53,320 nucleotides of DNA. Origin: Paenibacillaceae bacterium. GTDB lineage: Bacteria; Bacillota; Bacilli; Paenibacillales; Paenibacillaceae. The DNA lies in NCBI GenBank assembly GCA_004134985.1, contig REGQ01000039.1, positions 1 through 53,320 on the forward strand, in the 5' to 3' direction. The stretch's first letter is position 1. Every line of letters starts with the position of its first letter. A program made the translations under genes and the position numbers. Positions 15,258 through 23,548 of the stretch are shown here, piece after piece. The notes below the pieces were generated by a model. That model worked only from the letters and a program-made list of their open reading frames with translations, was not told the origin of the DNA and did no database searches.

Positions 15258-16235
15258 ATGGACGTAAAACGATTGGAAAACTGTCAACTGACCATTGCGT
15301 CCCGCTCTTACATTGATGCCATGCACGGTGTGCTGTCTTCTTTGTCTTGGGGAGACTGGTCCAAGCCGATGCTGTCCGGCATGAGCGGATTCGGGTTCCG
15401 AATGGGCGTAAGCCGCCGTTTAACGGCGGAATCCTCAAGCGCTTACAACTGGATGGCGGAAAATTTTCTGACTGCCGATTTTATCGGGATTACAAGCTCA
15501 CAGCAGGCCGGATTTTCATTTGCCGCTACGTTTCCGCTTTACCAGAAACAAGCTGTTAGCTGTATCAAATCATCCATCGACAGGGGAATCGGAGCGATTT
15601 TCTGGAAGGATGGCTTTGTTATTGCGAACGGATACGACGACATAAATGGAGAGCTCTATTATTCCGATGGCCATTTCAACATTGGGAAGGACGGCAGCCA
15701 GACGGGTTCCCACTGCAAAAGGCTGCCCTATGACGAGTTCGGCCGCAATGCTTCACCCTATTGGTATTACCAGGTCTTTGAAAATATTGTCGAACTCGAG
15801 GAAGCGGAAGTTTATCGGGAATCGTTCATGCAAGCGGTTAACAAATGGGAGGTTCATGAAGAAATGCTGCCTCGCGACCAATACGCATGCGGCAAGGAGG
15901 CGTATCGGGCAATCATTGAAGCGCTGCATAAGGGTGATTATGATAAAGAAGGGGCTCGTACGACATTTCATGATTATGCAGCAGCCAAACAAGATCTTGC
16001 TCATTACACTGCCGTACTCCAGAAGAAGTGGCCGCAAAGCGCCGGAACTGCTGTGCGATATGACAAGCTGGCCCGGTTGTATGGCAGCATAGCAAACCTT
16101 GAGCCAGACGACACAGCGTCTTTAATTCCACTGTTCGAGGAAGCATGTGAGACGGAAGAAGCGGCAATTCAGACGATCAAGGCGTTAATGCGCGAATCGC
16201 TGGACAACCGCTTCGACAATATTGGTCTTCGGTAA
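15258..16235 (+). CDS. BtrH-like protein, paralogue 2
   Basis: The protein has 325 residues and is a clear paralogue of the preceding gene. The shared pattern runs SYIDAMHGVLSSLSW, LSGMSGFGFRMGVSRRL, DRGIGAIFWKDGFVIANGYDD and YYQVFENIVELEEAEV, at the same relative spacing. The C-terminal helical half also aligns (GDYDKEGARTTFHDYAAAKQDL versus GDYDEGGADYILKSYMYAKDEI). As in paralogue 1, the first helix carries Ser where a nucleophilic Cys might be expected. The tandem pair probably arose by duplication and may form a heterodimer. ATG 15258 follows AAAGGAG; ATG 15255 is an alternative. Function is unknown. Confidence 0.6.
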   Translation: MDVKRLENCQLTIASRSYIDAMHGVLSSLSWGDWSKPMLSGMSGFGFRMGVSRRLTAESSSAYNWMAENFLTADFIGITSSQQAGFSFAATFPLYQKQAVSCIKSSIDRGIGAIFWKDGFVIANGYDDINGELYYSDGHFNIGKDGSQTGSHCKRLPYDEFGRNASPYWYYQVFENIVELEEAEVYRESFMQAVNKWEVHEEMLPRDQYACGKEAYRAIIEALHKGDYDKEGARTTFHDYAAAKQDLAHYTAVLQKKWPQSAGTAVRYDKLARLYGSIANLEPDDTASLIPLFEEACETEEAAIQTIKALMRESLDNRFDNIGLR

Positions 16236-16294
16236 GCGCCGAAAATACGATGCGTAGAACATTCGCTTGAATAGCGCGTGTGCCGGGGGAACAA

Positions 16295-16924
16295 TTAATC
16301 AATAAATTTGGAAATATACCAGTTTTCCTCATGTTTGGTGACGAGCACCTGAAAAGATTCGATGTCCGCCCAATCGATTTGTTCTTCCATTGTGGTAGAA
16401 TCGCGGTAATCAAATTTCACATCAAACAGGTAGGAACCGTCTTGCTGCGCTATTTTCTCTCCGATCTGGTAACGCTCCAGCCACGGACTGGAAGTGCCGG
16501 TTACCCAACCTGCTTCCTCCATATATGGCCGCTCCTGCTTGCGCAGTTCAGGCGACATCAGTGCATATTGCAGAGCGCCGTTGCGGCTGTGTACCCCATC
16601 TGCCCATCTGCTGACTGCATCCTGCGGATCTTTGGCGGCAAGCGCCCGCTCAAGCATGGCAGTTTGCCGTTCGCGGGAATCTATCTCAGGTGTTCTTAAT
16701 TCTACCGTCTTGTCCTTCTGCCGCCAGTTGACTGTGGCGCCGAGCGCTTCTGCTGTTTCGCGGAGCGGCACGAGCACGGTTCCTTTGCTTACGGAAGCAG
16801 GCACAGTAAACTTCACCGGCTCATCGTTAACCTTGATCAGCAGCGGCTGATCAGCCGCTGCAAAAGAGGTCATTGTCAATGCTGCGGCAGCAGCACATAC
16901 GGTTGTAAACCATGATTTATTCAT
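16295..16924 (-). CDS. Secreted copper-amine-oxidase N-terminal (stalk) domain protein
   Basis: The protein has 209 residues. A signal peptide (about 1-27, ending FAAAD) leads to a stalk domain of the copper amine oxidase N-terminal type (VPLRETAEALGATVNWRQKDKTVEL, about 50-80), common on Paenibacillus surface proteins. The remaining ~125 residues, with a DAVSRWADGVHSRNGALQYALM segment and a VLVTKHEENWYISKF strand, resemble DUF4878/NTF2-like lipoprotein modules. It is predicted to be outside the cell, probably as a wall-associated ligand-binding protein. ATG 16924 is favoured over an upstream start because GGAGGTCG precedes it. It is convergent with the BtrH-like gene. Confidence 0.8.
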   Translation of the reverse strand: MNKSWFTTVCAAAAALTMTSFAAADQPLLIKVNDEPVKFTVPASVSKGTVLVPLRETAEALGATVNWRQKDKTVELRTPEIDSRERQTAMLERALAAKDPQDAVSRWADGVHSRNGALQYALMSPELRKQERPYMEEAGWVTGTSSPWLERYQIGEKIAQQDGSYLFDVKFDYRDSTTMEEQIDWADIESFQVLVTKHEENWYISKFID

Positions 16925-17014
16925 TTTGCTCGCGACCTCCATTAGTTAAATTCTACATAATTAGACGAGTCAAAAGCAGAAGAGGTTACATAAAAGTATT
17001 TTCCAATTTTTATT

Positions 17015-17044
17015 TTGACAAAGGGCGATCTATTTCTATATGAT
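17015..17044 (+). promoter_or_regulatory. Sigma-A promoter of trpB
   Basis: TTGACA (17015-17020) is a perfect -35. TATGAT (17039-17044) matches five of six -10 bases, with an 18-bp spacer. No tryptophan attenuator or T-box-like structure is visible in the short leader before 17103. Confidence 0.7.
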
Positions 17045-17102
17045 GGGAGAAATGATGTAATAGTTTACTAGTTACTATTTATTATCGGGGAGGACGCTTG
17101 GA

Positions 17103-18266
17103 ATGAGTGAACAAGTGGTGCAGGAAGGTTATTTTGGGGAGTTTGGCGGCAGTTTTGTCCCTCCCGATCTTCAGGTTGTCCTGGATTACCTGAATGAGCA
17201 ATTCAAAAAGTACAAAGATGATCCTGAATTTATTGAAGAATATCAATACTATTTACGAGAATATGTTGGCCGGGAAAATCCCCTTACGTATGCCGAGCGT
17301 CTTACTGACAAGTGGGGGGGCGCAAAAGTCTATCTGAAAAGAGAAGATTTGAACCATACCGGCGCTCATAAAATAAATAATGTGGTCGGTCAAATTCTGT
17401 TAGCGAAGCGGATGGGAGCCAAGCGGATTATTGCGGAAACCGGCGCCGGCCAGCATGGTGTCGCAACTGTAACCGCGTGCGCGATGTTTGAGATGGATTG
17501 CGTCATTTATATGGGGGCGGAAGATACGCGCCGTCAGGCGCTCAATGTGTTCCGCATGGAACTGCTTGGAGCCACAGTAATTCCGGTTGCAAAAGGGCAG
17601 GGACGTCTCAAGGATGCCGTTGATGAGGCGCTCAATGATCTGGTGGCCAACTACCAAAACACTTTCTATTTGCTCGGTTCGGCGGTCGGGCCGCATCCTT
17701 TCCCGTCGATGGTCAAACATTTTCAATCGATTATCAGTGAAGAATCGAAGCGACAGATTTTGGCGAAGGAAGGCCGTCTTCCTGATGCTGTAATCGCTTG
17801 CGTTGGCGGCGGCAGCAATGCGATCGGTGCTTTCGCCCATTATTTGAACGAGCCTGCGGTCCGCCTGATTGGTGTCGAGCCTGATCAGGCGCCAAGCTTG
17901 ACAGAGGGCGTGCCAAGCATGCTTCACGGCTTCAAATGTCTCGTGCTGCTTGATGAGGAAGGCAATCCGAAACCAACCTATTCGATAGCAGCAGGGCTGG
18001 ACTATCCGGGCATAGGGCCTGAGCACAGCCAGCTGAAAGTAACCGGCCGCGCAGAATATGCCACGGTCAGCAATGAGGAAGTGCTGGCCTCGTTCCAGGA
18101 AGTATCCCGGACCGAGGGCATCATTCCCGCACTGGAGAGTGCGCATGCGCTCGCTTATGCGAAGAAATTGGCTTCCGGTATGACGAAGGATCAGATTATT
18201 ATTGTCAATCTTTCCGGCCGCGGCGACAAAGATGTAGAGCAAGTGTACAATATGCTCAACAAGTAG
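17103..18266 (+). CDS. trpB: Tryptophan synthase beta chain
   Basis: This 387-residue PLP enzyme condenses indole with serine to make tryptophan. The Schiff-base lysine is K90 in [27 protein letters not shown] and the phosphate-binding GGGSNAIG loop are intact, as is the R[10 protein letters not shown] start. The length is normal. Unusually it stands alone: no trpA, trpC or other trp gene is near, and the flanking genes are unrelated. It could be a second copy that salvages indole or serves another pathway, or the only trpB separated from its operon. The start ATG follows GGGGAGGA, behind its own strong promoter. Confidence 0.96.
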   Translation: MSEQVVQEGYFGEFGGSFVPPDLQVVLDYLNEQFKKYKDDPEFIEEYQYYLREYVGRENPLTYAERLTDKWGGAKVYLKREDLNHTGAHKINNVVGQILLAKRMGAKRIIAETGAGQHGVATVTACAMFEMDCVIYMGAEDTRRQALNVFRMELLGATVIPVAKGQGRLKDAVDEALNDLVANYQNTFYLLGSAVGPHPFPSMVKHFQSIISEESKRQILAKEGRLPDAVIACVGGGSNAIGAFAHYLNEPAVRLIGVEPDQAPSLTEGVPSMLHGFKCLVLLDEEGNPKPTYSIAAGLDYPGIGPEHSQLKVTGRAEYATVSNEEVLASFQEVSRTEGIIPALESAHALAYAKKLASGMTKDQIIIVNLSGRGDKDVEQVYNMLNK

Positions 18267-18295
18267 AATACAGATACGTTAAATAGTAAGGCAGC

Positions 18296-18338
18296 GGAAA
18301 TAGCGGCCAGCCCGGGATAAGGGAGGGCCGCTATTTCC
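18296..18338 (+). terminator. Hairpin after trpB
   Basis: A perfect 13-bp stem (GGAAATAGCGGCC with GGCCGCTATTTCC) encloses a 17-nt loop. There is no T-tract directly after it, so it may be an imperfect terminator or an RNA-stabilising hairpin. Confidence 0.5.
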
Positions 18339-18463
18339 GTATGCCGACGCCATAGGCTGCTGTGGTTGACTGCCAACACGTATCGCCCCACCGCCCGCTG
18401 GGAGCTGCGCGCGGTGAATTCAGCGATATGGCAGTTGGTGGCCTTGGTCTATGGGCCAGCAGC

Positions 18464-19138
18464 TCAATGCAGCTCGACAGACTTAACATGCTCCAATTCC
18501 TGAATCATGGTGAGCAGCATAGCCGGCCTGCTGTCCTTGGTCATTCGGATGCTCATCTCCAGTACAATCTCTTCCTGGGTATGATTTTCAGCATGGAAAC
18601 TTAACAGTGCAATCTTCTGCTGCTCTAGCAGCCCGCGAATCGATTGGAGTGCGCCCAGTTCATCATGAAGATAAACGGTCAAATGCTCGTTTTTAGGCGT
18701 GTTCAGCCAGGTGAAGCGGGAATGAAGAACTTTTTGACCGATCAGGATCAAAATCGTAACGCCGACGCCCAGCACATATGAACCGGCTCCGATCGCCATC
18801 GCCATGCCTGCGCTGGCCCAAATCCCTGCCGCAGTCGTCAGTCCCTTGACCGTTTGCCGCTGCAGAAAGATCATCCCTGCGCCCAGAAAACCTACGCCGC
18901 TAACCACTTGCGCGGCGATCCGGGAAGGGTCCAGGGAGAGGTTTTCCCAGTGCAGCTGATCCTGAAAGCCGTATTTGGAAACGACCATCATCAATGAAGC
19001 GCCGATCGCCACAACAAAATGCGTTCGAATGCCAGCTTCCTTGTTGCGGTTTTTTCGCTCATAGCCGATTAAAGCCCCGCATAAACCAGCTACAATGACC
19101 CGCAAGAGATATTCAAGTTCTAAAAAAGGCAATCGCAT
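18464..19138 (-). CDS. MgtC/SapB-family membrane protein
   Basis: The protein has about 224 residues. The N-terminal two thirds carry four or five membrane helices with the family signature: GALIGYERKNRNKEAGIRTH, GVGFLGAGMIF and the GLTTAAGIWASAGMAMAIGAG block. The C-terminal ~80 residues form a cytosolic ACT-like domain (EHLTVYLHDELGALQSIRGLLEQ). Family members affect magnesium homeostasis and, in pathogens, inhibit ATP synthase; SapB relatives are less understood. The gene is monocistronic on the minus strand. The start is uncertain: ATG 19138 lies almost on top of GGAGGAG, a TTG two codons later has better spacing, and a more upstream ATG exists at 19177. Confidence 0.88.
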   Translation of the reverse strand: MRLPFLELEYLLRVIVAGLCGALIGYERKNRNKEAGIRTHFVVAIGASLMMVVSKYGFQDQLHWENLSLDPSRIAAQVVSGVGFLGAGMIFLQRQTVKGLTTAAGIWASAGMAMAIGAGSYVLGVGVTILILIGQKVLHSRFTWLNTPKNEHLTVYLHDELGALQSIRGLLEQQKIALLSFHAENHTQEEIVLEMSIRMTKDSRPAMLLTMIQELEHVKSVELH

Positions 19139-19218
19139 CTCCTCCAATCTGCCCCAATGTTTAATTATCATAGTCAATTTTTGATGCGCTTACAAACAGT
19201 AAAAAACGTCAAATACGC

Positions 19219-19248
19219 GAAACAAGAGGGCTGCGGTCAGCAACCCTC
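19219..19248 (-). terminator. Terminator of the DUF457 gene
   Basis: Read on the minus strand, GAGGGTTGCTG and CAGCCCTC form an imperfect hairpin followed by TTGTTT. It sits just past the stop of the 19274-19912 gene. Confidence 0.5.
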
Positions 19249-19273
19249 CTGTATACCCATTCAGACGTCCCTT

Positions 19274-19912
19274 TTAGAGCTTGATTGATTTTTTGTAAAA
19301 AGGATACAGCCATTTGACACCGCTAGGGGTTGTCGTATCAGCCAGCAAATGGGAAAGATAGCCGAGCAGCGCGACAATTGCGATGCCTTGCACCTGCAGA
19401 TCCGTTTCCAGGCTTCGTCCGATGTACGCCCACAAAATTAGAGCCCACACCGTGTGCGACATGCCGCGGTGTTTGAACCAGGGTACAACCACGACAAACG
19501 CGCCAAACCCGATTACGCCATTCATGCCGTAATCCCAGCCCATATAAATCAGGCCGCAGCCAACGAGACTCACCAGCGCATTGCGGATCATGCCCTGCCG
19601 CAAAATCAGACTGAGCAGAAAGAGCGGAGCGGCTGTCACCAGCATCTTCATGTCAATTCTTCCATCTTTGAAATAATAATAAGCGCCGCAAACGATAAGC
19701 AGCACAGCGGCCAGCATCATCAGTTCACGAATCCAACGGGCTGCTTTGCCAAGCTTGCTGCTTAGCAGCGAAGGGCCGTCGAGATCGGCGCTTAAAGCGG
19801 ACAATGAGGCAATCGTTATGTACAATACAGCGTTCTTAACCGTAAACGGATAATAAATGGCCGCCGCAGCGCCGATTGCCGCCCCAATTGCGAGATGTGT
19901 CGTTCCTTTCAT
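19274..19912 (-). CDS. YdjM/DUF457-family membrane-bound metal-dependent hydrolase, LexA-regulated
   Basis: The protein has 212 residues and several membrane helices. Family hallmarks are the N-terminal THLAIGAAIGAA, SADLDGPSLL with its acidic pair, WFKHRGMSHTVWAL (His-rich) and the late GYLSHLLADTTTPSGVKWLYPF; the His and Asp residues would bind a metal. E. coli YdjM, of the same family, belongs to the LexA regulon, and here a consensus DinR/LexA box covers the expected transcription start. The reaction catalysed is unknown. ATG 19912 is chosen from homologue-like MKGTTHL. The frame stays open upstream, through a cysteine pair (WRCSKC), but has no good start there, and the leader is unusually long. 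Confidence 0.85.
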   Translation of the reverse strand: MKGTTHLAIGAAIGAAAAIYYPFTVKNAVLYITIASLSALSADLDGPSLLSSKLGKAARWIRELMMLAAVLLIVCGAYYYFKDGRIDMKMLVTAAPLFLLSLILRQGMIRNALVSLVGCGLIYMGWDYGMNGVIGFGAFVVVVPWFKHRGMSHTVWALILWAYIGRSLETDLQVQGIAIVALLGYLSHLLADTTTPSGVKWLYPFYKKSIKL

Positions 19913-19985
19913 GTTGATCGGCGTGAAACCATTGCTGTGGCACTTGGAACAACGCCACTCCTTCCTTTTGTTAATTGATGAGAAT

Positions 19986-20035
19986 GGAACGTTTGTTCCT
20001 ATTCCTATTATATACCTAACATGCCTGCAAAGCAA
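19986..20035 (-). promoter_or_regulatory. Promoter with consensus LexA (DinR) box
   Basis: On the minus strand, TTGCTT (20030-20035), 17 bp and a perfect TATAAT (20007-20012) form the promoter. GGAACAAACGTTCC (19986-19999) follows at once and matches the Gram-positive SOS box GAAC-RNRY-GTTC exactly. It overlaps the expected start point, so LexA would repress. Confidence 0.82.
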
Positions 20036-20103
20036 TCTTTCTTTCCGTGTATCCAACGGACTGTTTCTGCTATAATGATGCAAAAGTGAAGGGAGAGTGC
20101 GAA

Positions 20104-20877
20104 TTGAAGACCATTGATTTGAATTGTGATATGGGGGAAGGGTTCGGCGCTTATTCAGCAGGCAATGACGAAGCGATTCTCCCGTATATTACATCGGCGA
20201 ATATCGCTTGCGGCTTTCATGCCGGTGATGCCGCTGCAATGCGCAGAACAGTCAGGCTGGCACTTCGGCACAATGTCAGTATTGGCGCACATCCAGGCTT
20301 GCAGGACTTGCATGGCTTCGGCCGCCGCAGCATGGCTGTGACTCCGGATGAGGTGTACGAGCTTATGGTGTATCAGATCGGCGCATTATGGGGCTTTGCC
20401 AGAGCGGAAGGCACGTTCATTCGGCATGTGAAGCCGCATGGCGCACTGTATAATATGGCTGCGCAAAATCATCGTCTGGCTGAAGCTGTAGCCGAAGCGA
20501 TCTATCGGATCGATCCCGGTATGATTCTGTTCGGGTTGGCAGGCAGCGAGTTGATTGCGGCGGGGGAGAAGCTGGGGCTCGCGACAGCCAGCGAAGTATT
20601 TGCTGATCGAACTTATCAGTCGGATGGATCGCTGACCCCGCGCACACAGGCCGATGCCCTGATTACAAACGTGGAAGAGGCTGCCCGTCAAGTGATTTGT
20701 ATGGTCAAAGAAGGAAAGGTCATGTCACAGCAGCGATGCGACGTTCATATTCAGGCGGATACAGTATGCATCCATGGGGACGGGATGCATGCACCGGCAT
20801 TTGCGGCAACGATAGCGCAGGCATTGGCGCAGGAAGGCATTCGTTTGCAAGCGGTCGGGCGCACATTCGAACAGTAA
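20104..20877 (+). CDS. pxpA: 5-oxoprolinase subunit A (LamB/YcsF family)
   Basis: The protein has 257 residues. It shows the family start [11 protein letters not shown], the [12 protein letters not shown] metal site, [25 protein letters not shown] and the late VCIHGDG block. PxpA works with PxpB and PxpC to open 5-oxoproline to glutamate at the cost of ATP. No pxpB or pxpC lies nearby, so the partners must be elsewhere or this copy acts alone. TTG 20104 is the start, because AGGGAGAG precedes it and the protein then begins M-K-T-I-DLN as in homologues. A TATAAT box lies at 20071-20076. A terminator follows the stop. Confidence 0.92.
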   Translation: MKTIDLNCDMGEGFGAYSAGNDEAILPYITSANIACGFHAGDAAAMRRTVRLALRHNVSIGAHPGLQDLHGFGRRSMAVTPDEVYELMVYQIGALWGFARAEGTFIRHVKPHGALYNMAAQNHRLAEAVAEAIYRIDPGMILFGLAGSELIAAGEKLGLATASEVFADRTYQSDGSLTPRTQADALITNVEEAARQVICMVKEGKVMSQQRCDVHIQADTVCIHGDGMHAPAFAATIAQALAQEGIRLQAVGRTFEQ

Positions 20878-20921
20878 TTATTTAAGTTTACATAACTATA
20901 ATTATGAAAAAGTAATTTGTG

Positions 20922-20950
20922 AAACCACTCGATCGGGGTGGTTTTTTCTT
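20922..20950 (+). terminator. Terminator after pxpA
   Basis: AAACCAC and GTGGTTT pair around a short loop and are followed by TTTTTTCTT. Confidence 0.8.
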
Positions 20951-21265
20951 ATTCGAGCAACGGTATGCGGCCACATACGATCATTATCAATATGTTCGTT
21001 AACAATCATATTCAAAAACCATTTTCAAAACCTCGCTTCAAGTGATTTTAGCGCCCGCTGCCCGCTGCCAGCCAGCCGATGCTGAACTGTACCCGCTGGA
21101 TTGTAAAATTTGCGGAAGCCATGTCATTAACGTATAGAAATGAAGCGATTGCAGGCCCATAAAAAGCGTAACCATTCATGCAATCGGCGATTTACATATG
21201 CTGCCCGTTTTTAAAGGCAATGATTCCATGCTTTGAGATAAGTAGCGGTTGTAAACAACGTCGTT
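20951..21265. other. Intergenic stretch without a recognised gene
   Basis: This 315-bp stretch between the pxpA terminator and the SDR operator region has no ORF with a plausible ribosome site and no strong repeat or RNA fold that I can see. A few weak A/T-rich segments and a GC-rich patch near 21055-21075 are the only visible structure. Confidence 0.5.
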
Positions 21266-21321
21266 ATTGAGAACGAATAGTAAAAATAATTATTTACCGT
21301 TCGTTCTCAATATGCTATGAT
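21266..21321 (+). promoter_or_regulatory. Promoter and long inverted repeat before the SDR gene
   Basis: A perfect 12-bp inverted repeat, ATTGAGAACGAA (21266-21277) and TTCGTTCTCAAT (21300-21311), is separated by 22 bp. The right arm lies inside the spacer of a promoter, TTTACC (21293-21298), 17 bp, TATGAT (21316-21321). A regulator bound to both arms would block or bend this promoter. Confidence 0.65.
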
Positions 21322-21389
21322 CGATTTGAAAGGAGTCGCGGCAATTCAGTTTGTTAAAATGGAATGGCAATTATTTTTTTATTTATATA

Positions 21390-21403
21390 AGAATGATCAT
21401 TCT
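21390..21403. promoter_or_regulatory. 14-bp palindrome AGAATGATCATTCT in the SDR leader
   Basis: A perfect palindrome lies about 45 bp before the SDR start and downstream of its promoter. Together with the GAGAACGAA arms upstream it resembles Fur-like GAGAATGAT sites, but it does not match the Bacillus Fur consensus well. The controlling protein is unknown. Confidence 0.5.
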
Positions 21404-21449
21404 CAAAATGCGAAAATAAACTCAAACATGAACAAGGGAGCGATAAACG

Positions 21450-22223
21450 ATGGGAAAATTAAATGGAAAAGTTGCATTAATTACAGGTGGTAGCAGTGGT
21501 ATCGGTCTGGCAGCGGCCAAATTATTTGTAGCAGAAGGAGCCAAAGTCGTCATTACCGGACGCAATCCAGTCACATTAAACGAGACGGTTAAGGAGTTGG
21601 GTGATCAAGTCGTTGCTGTTCAGGCAGATGCAGCCGATCCGGCAAGCGGTGAAAAAGCTGTAGCTGCAGCAGTAGAAAAGTTTGGCGGTCTGGATATCGT
21701 ATTCGCCAATGCAGGAATTTCCGCCCAAACGCCAACAGGAGGGACAGAGCTTGCAGCATTCGAGGAAGTGCTCAACATAAACGTTACGGGTGTGTTTTTT
21801 ACTGTACAAGCAGCTTTGCCTCATCTCAAGGCGGGAGCTTCGATCATCTTGAATGGCTCGGTGCTCGCGAAAGCTGGAAGCCCGGGCTATGCTGCCTATG
21901 CAGCAAGCAAGGGGGCGGTCAGCAGTATGGCAAGGGTGCTGGCTTCCGAATTGTCGCCGCGCGGCATTCGTGTGAACACCGTTGTTCCAGGAGCGACGAA
22001 AACCCCGATTTGGGGTCAAACGACACCGGAAGGGTTGGCACAGCTGGAAGCCGTACTTGCGCGCGCGATTCCGCTTAATCGTCTGGGAGAGCCGGAAGAA
22101 ATAGCGAAGGCAGCCTTGTTCCTCGCCTCTGACGATTCATCCTTCATCCAGGGTACTGAAATTAGTGTAGATGGCGGCGCTGGAGCATCTCCGCTAGGCG
22201 CTCCAATTTATCGTCATAAATAA
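21450..22223 (+). CDS. Short-chain dehydrogenase/reductase (SDR) family oxidoreductase
   Basis: This 257-residue classical SDR has the cofactor loop TGGSSGIG (12-19), the NAG motif (87-89), and the catalytic Ser (about 137) with Y150-x3-K154 in YAAYAASK. The PGATKTP and DGGAGASP ends are also typical. R38 after the second strand (TGRN) suggests NADP(H). The substrate cannot be told; such single SDRs next to MarR/TetR-type operators often reduce reactive carbonyls or quinones. It is transcribed alone from a promoter carrying a long inverted repeat. The start ATG follows AAGGGAGCG. No regulator gene is adjacent, so control must come from elsewhere. Confidence 0.92.
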   Translation: MGKLNGKVALITGGSSGIGLAAAKLFVAEGAKVVITGRNPVTLNETVKELGDQVVAVQADAADPASGEKAVAAAVEKFGGLDIVFANAGISAQTPTGGTELAAFEEVLNINVTGVFFTVQAALPHLKAGASIILNGSVLAKAGSPGYAAYAASKGAVSSMARVLASELSPRGIRVNTVVPGATKTPIWGQTTPEGLAQLEAVLARAIPLNRLGEPEEIAKAALFLASDDSSFIQGTEISVDGGAGASPLGAPIYRHK

Positions 22224-22236
22224 AAGGTGGCGATGC

Positions 22237-22273
22237 AGGAGCTGCGAAGAAGAGATACTCGTCCGCTCCTTTT
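22237..22273 (+). terminator. Probable terminator after the SDR gene
   Basis: AGGAGC and GCTCCT pair across a long loop and are followed by TTTTT. A second inverted pair, CAAGCCGCC (22293-22301) and GGCGGCTTG (22326-22334), lies just beyond and could serve the convergent aminotransferase gene, but has no T-tract. Confidence 0.5.
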
Positions 22274-22373
22274 TGACAGCATGCGTTTAAGCCAAGCCGC
22301 CACTACCCCGTGAAAGCAGAGAAGCGGCGGCTTGACTTGGCACATCCCCGGCAATGACAGTTGTATTGGATCA

Positions 22374-23546
22374 TTACTGTAAAATTTCATACAGCGCGTC
22401 AATCACTCGCTGTTGATCTGCCGCCTCCATTTTGGTATAGATCGGCAGGCTGATCGCTTGCTGATAAGCGCGCAGGGCGGAGGGGAAATCCTCCGGTTTA
22501 AAGCCGTAGGCATCTCGCCAATAAGGATGCAGGTGGAGCGGAATAAAATGCACGCTGCAGCCTATGCCTTTCTCTGCCATCTGCGCAATGCAGCTGTCGC
22601 GGCTGACCGGCGAGTCATCCGTCAAACGAATGACGTATAAATGCCAGGCATGCAAATCCCCGGGCACTGGCTTTGGGGGAAGGATAACGGGCAGCGCTGC
22701 GAGACATTCATCGTAGATGTTGGCCATCTGTGCTCTTTTCTGCTGAAATGCAGGTACTTTGCGAAGCTGATGAATACCGAGGGATGCAGCTATATCCGTC
22801 ATATTATATTTGAAGCCCGCAGCGATCACTTCATAGTGCCAGGAGGGTCGGGTGGAAGTATATCTGTCGAACACATCGCGGCTGATTCCGTGCAGACGCA
22901 TCACTCGACAGCGCTCGGCCAATTCGCGATTTCTGGTTACAATCATCCCGCCTTCTCCCGTGGCTAATGTCTTGGTCGCATAGAAACTGTACACGGTGGC
23001 ATCTGTATCCAACGAGCCGATCAGGTTGCCGTCGTACGTCGTTGGCAACGCATGTGCCGCATCCTCAATAACGGTCAGCCCGTATTGGCGCGCCAATTCA
23101 AGCAGCGGCTTCATATCGCAGGCAAGTCCGGCGAAATGCACAGGAATAATCGCTTTGCTTCGCGAGGTAATAACGGCTTCCACTTTCGCACAATCGATAT
23201 TCAGGGTAAGCGGATCAATATCAGCAAAAACAGGGGCGGCGCCAAGGTAGCCTATGACCTCTGCAGTTGCGGTAAAGGTATAGGGGGTAGTGATCACCTC
23301 GTCGCCAGGCCCGATTCCGGCGGCTTCCAGTGCAAGATGAAGGCCAGCGGTAGCGGAATTGACTGCTACAGCGTAGATGCCATCGCCGATAAATGTGCTG
23401 AATTGCTCCTCAAACTGTTTGGTTTTCCATCCGGTGGTGAGCCAGCCTGAACGGACGGAATCGGCAACCTCCTGAACCTCTTCCTCTCCAATATCGGGAA
23501 GTGCGAACGGCAGAAAGCTGTTCTTCTTATCGGGCGCACCGTCCAT
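22374..23546 (-). CDS. DegT/DnrJ/EryC1-family nucleotide-sugar aminotransferase
   Basis: This 390-residue PLP enzyme transfers an amino group from glutamate to a 4-keto sugar nucleotide. The PLP lysine is K192 in [39 protein letters not shown] and [13 protein letters not shown] (PLP ring contacts) are intact. It is the last gene of a minus-strand operon that begins with a 4,6-dehydratase and includes a PseH-like acetyltransferase. These three steps make a UDP-diamino-trideoxyhexose of the bacillosamine or pseudaminic acid kind. ATG 23546 follows AAAGGAG and lies 2 bp after the acetyltransferase stop. Confidence 0.92.
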   Translation of the reverse strand: MDGAPDKKNSFLPFALPDIGEEEVQEVADSVRSGWLTTGWKTKQFEEQFSTFIGDGIYAVAVNSATAGLHLALEAAGIGPGDEVITTPYTFTATAEVIGYLGAAPVFADIDPLTLNIDCAKVEAVITSRSKAIIPVHFAGLACDMKPLLELARQYGLTVIEDAAHALPTTYDGNLIGSLDTDATVYSFYATKTLATGEGGMIVTRNRELAERCRVMRLHGISRDVFDRYTSTRPSWHYEVIAAGFKYNMTDIAASLGIHQLRKVPAFQQKRAQMANIYDECLAALPVILPPKPVPGDLHAWHLYVIRLTDDSPVSRDSCIAQMAEKGIGCSVHFIPLHLHPYWRDAYGFKPEDFPSALRAYQQAISLPIYTKMEAADQQRVIDALYEILQ

Positions 23547-23548
23547 AA

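Noticed and set aside
21359-21493. A 44-codon ORF in the SDR leader
   Set aside because: It has no well-placed ribosome site and overlaps the SDR start in another frame; its AT-rich product looks random.
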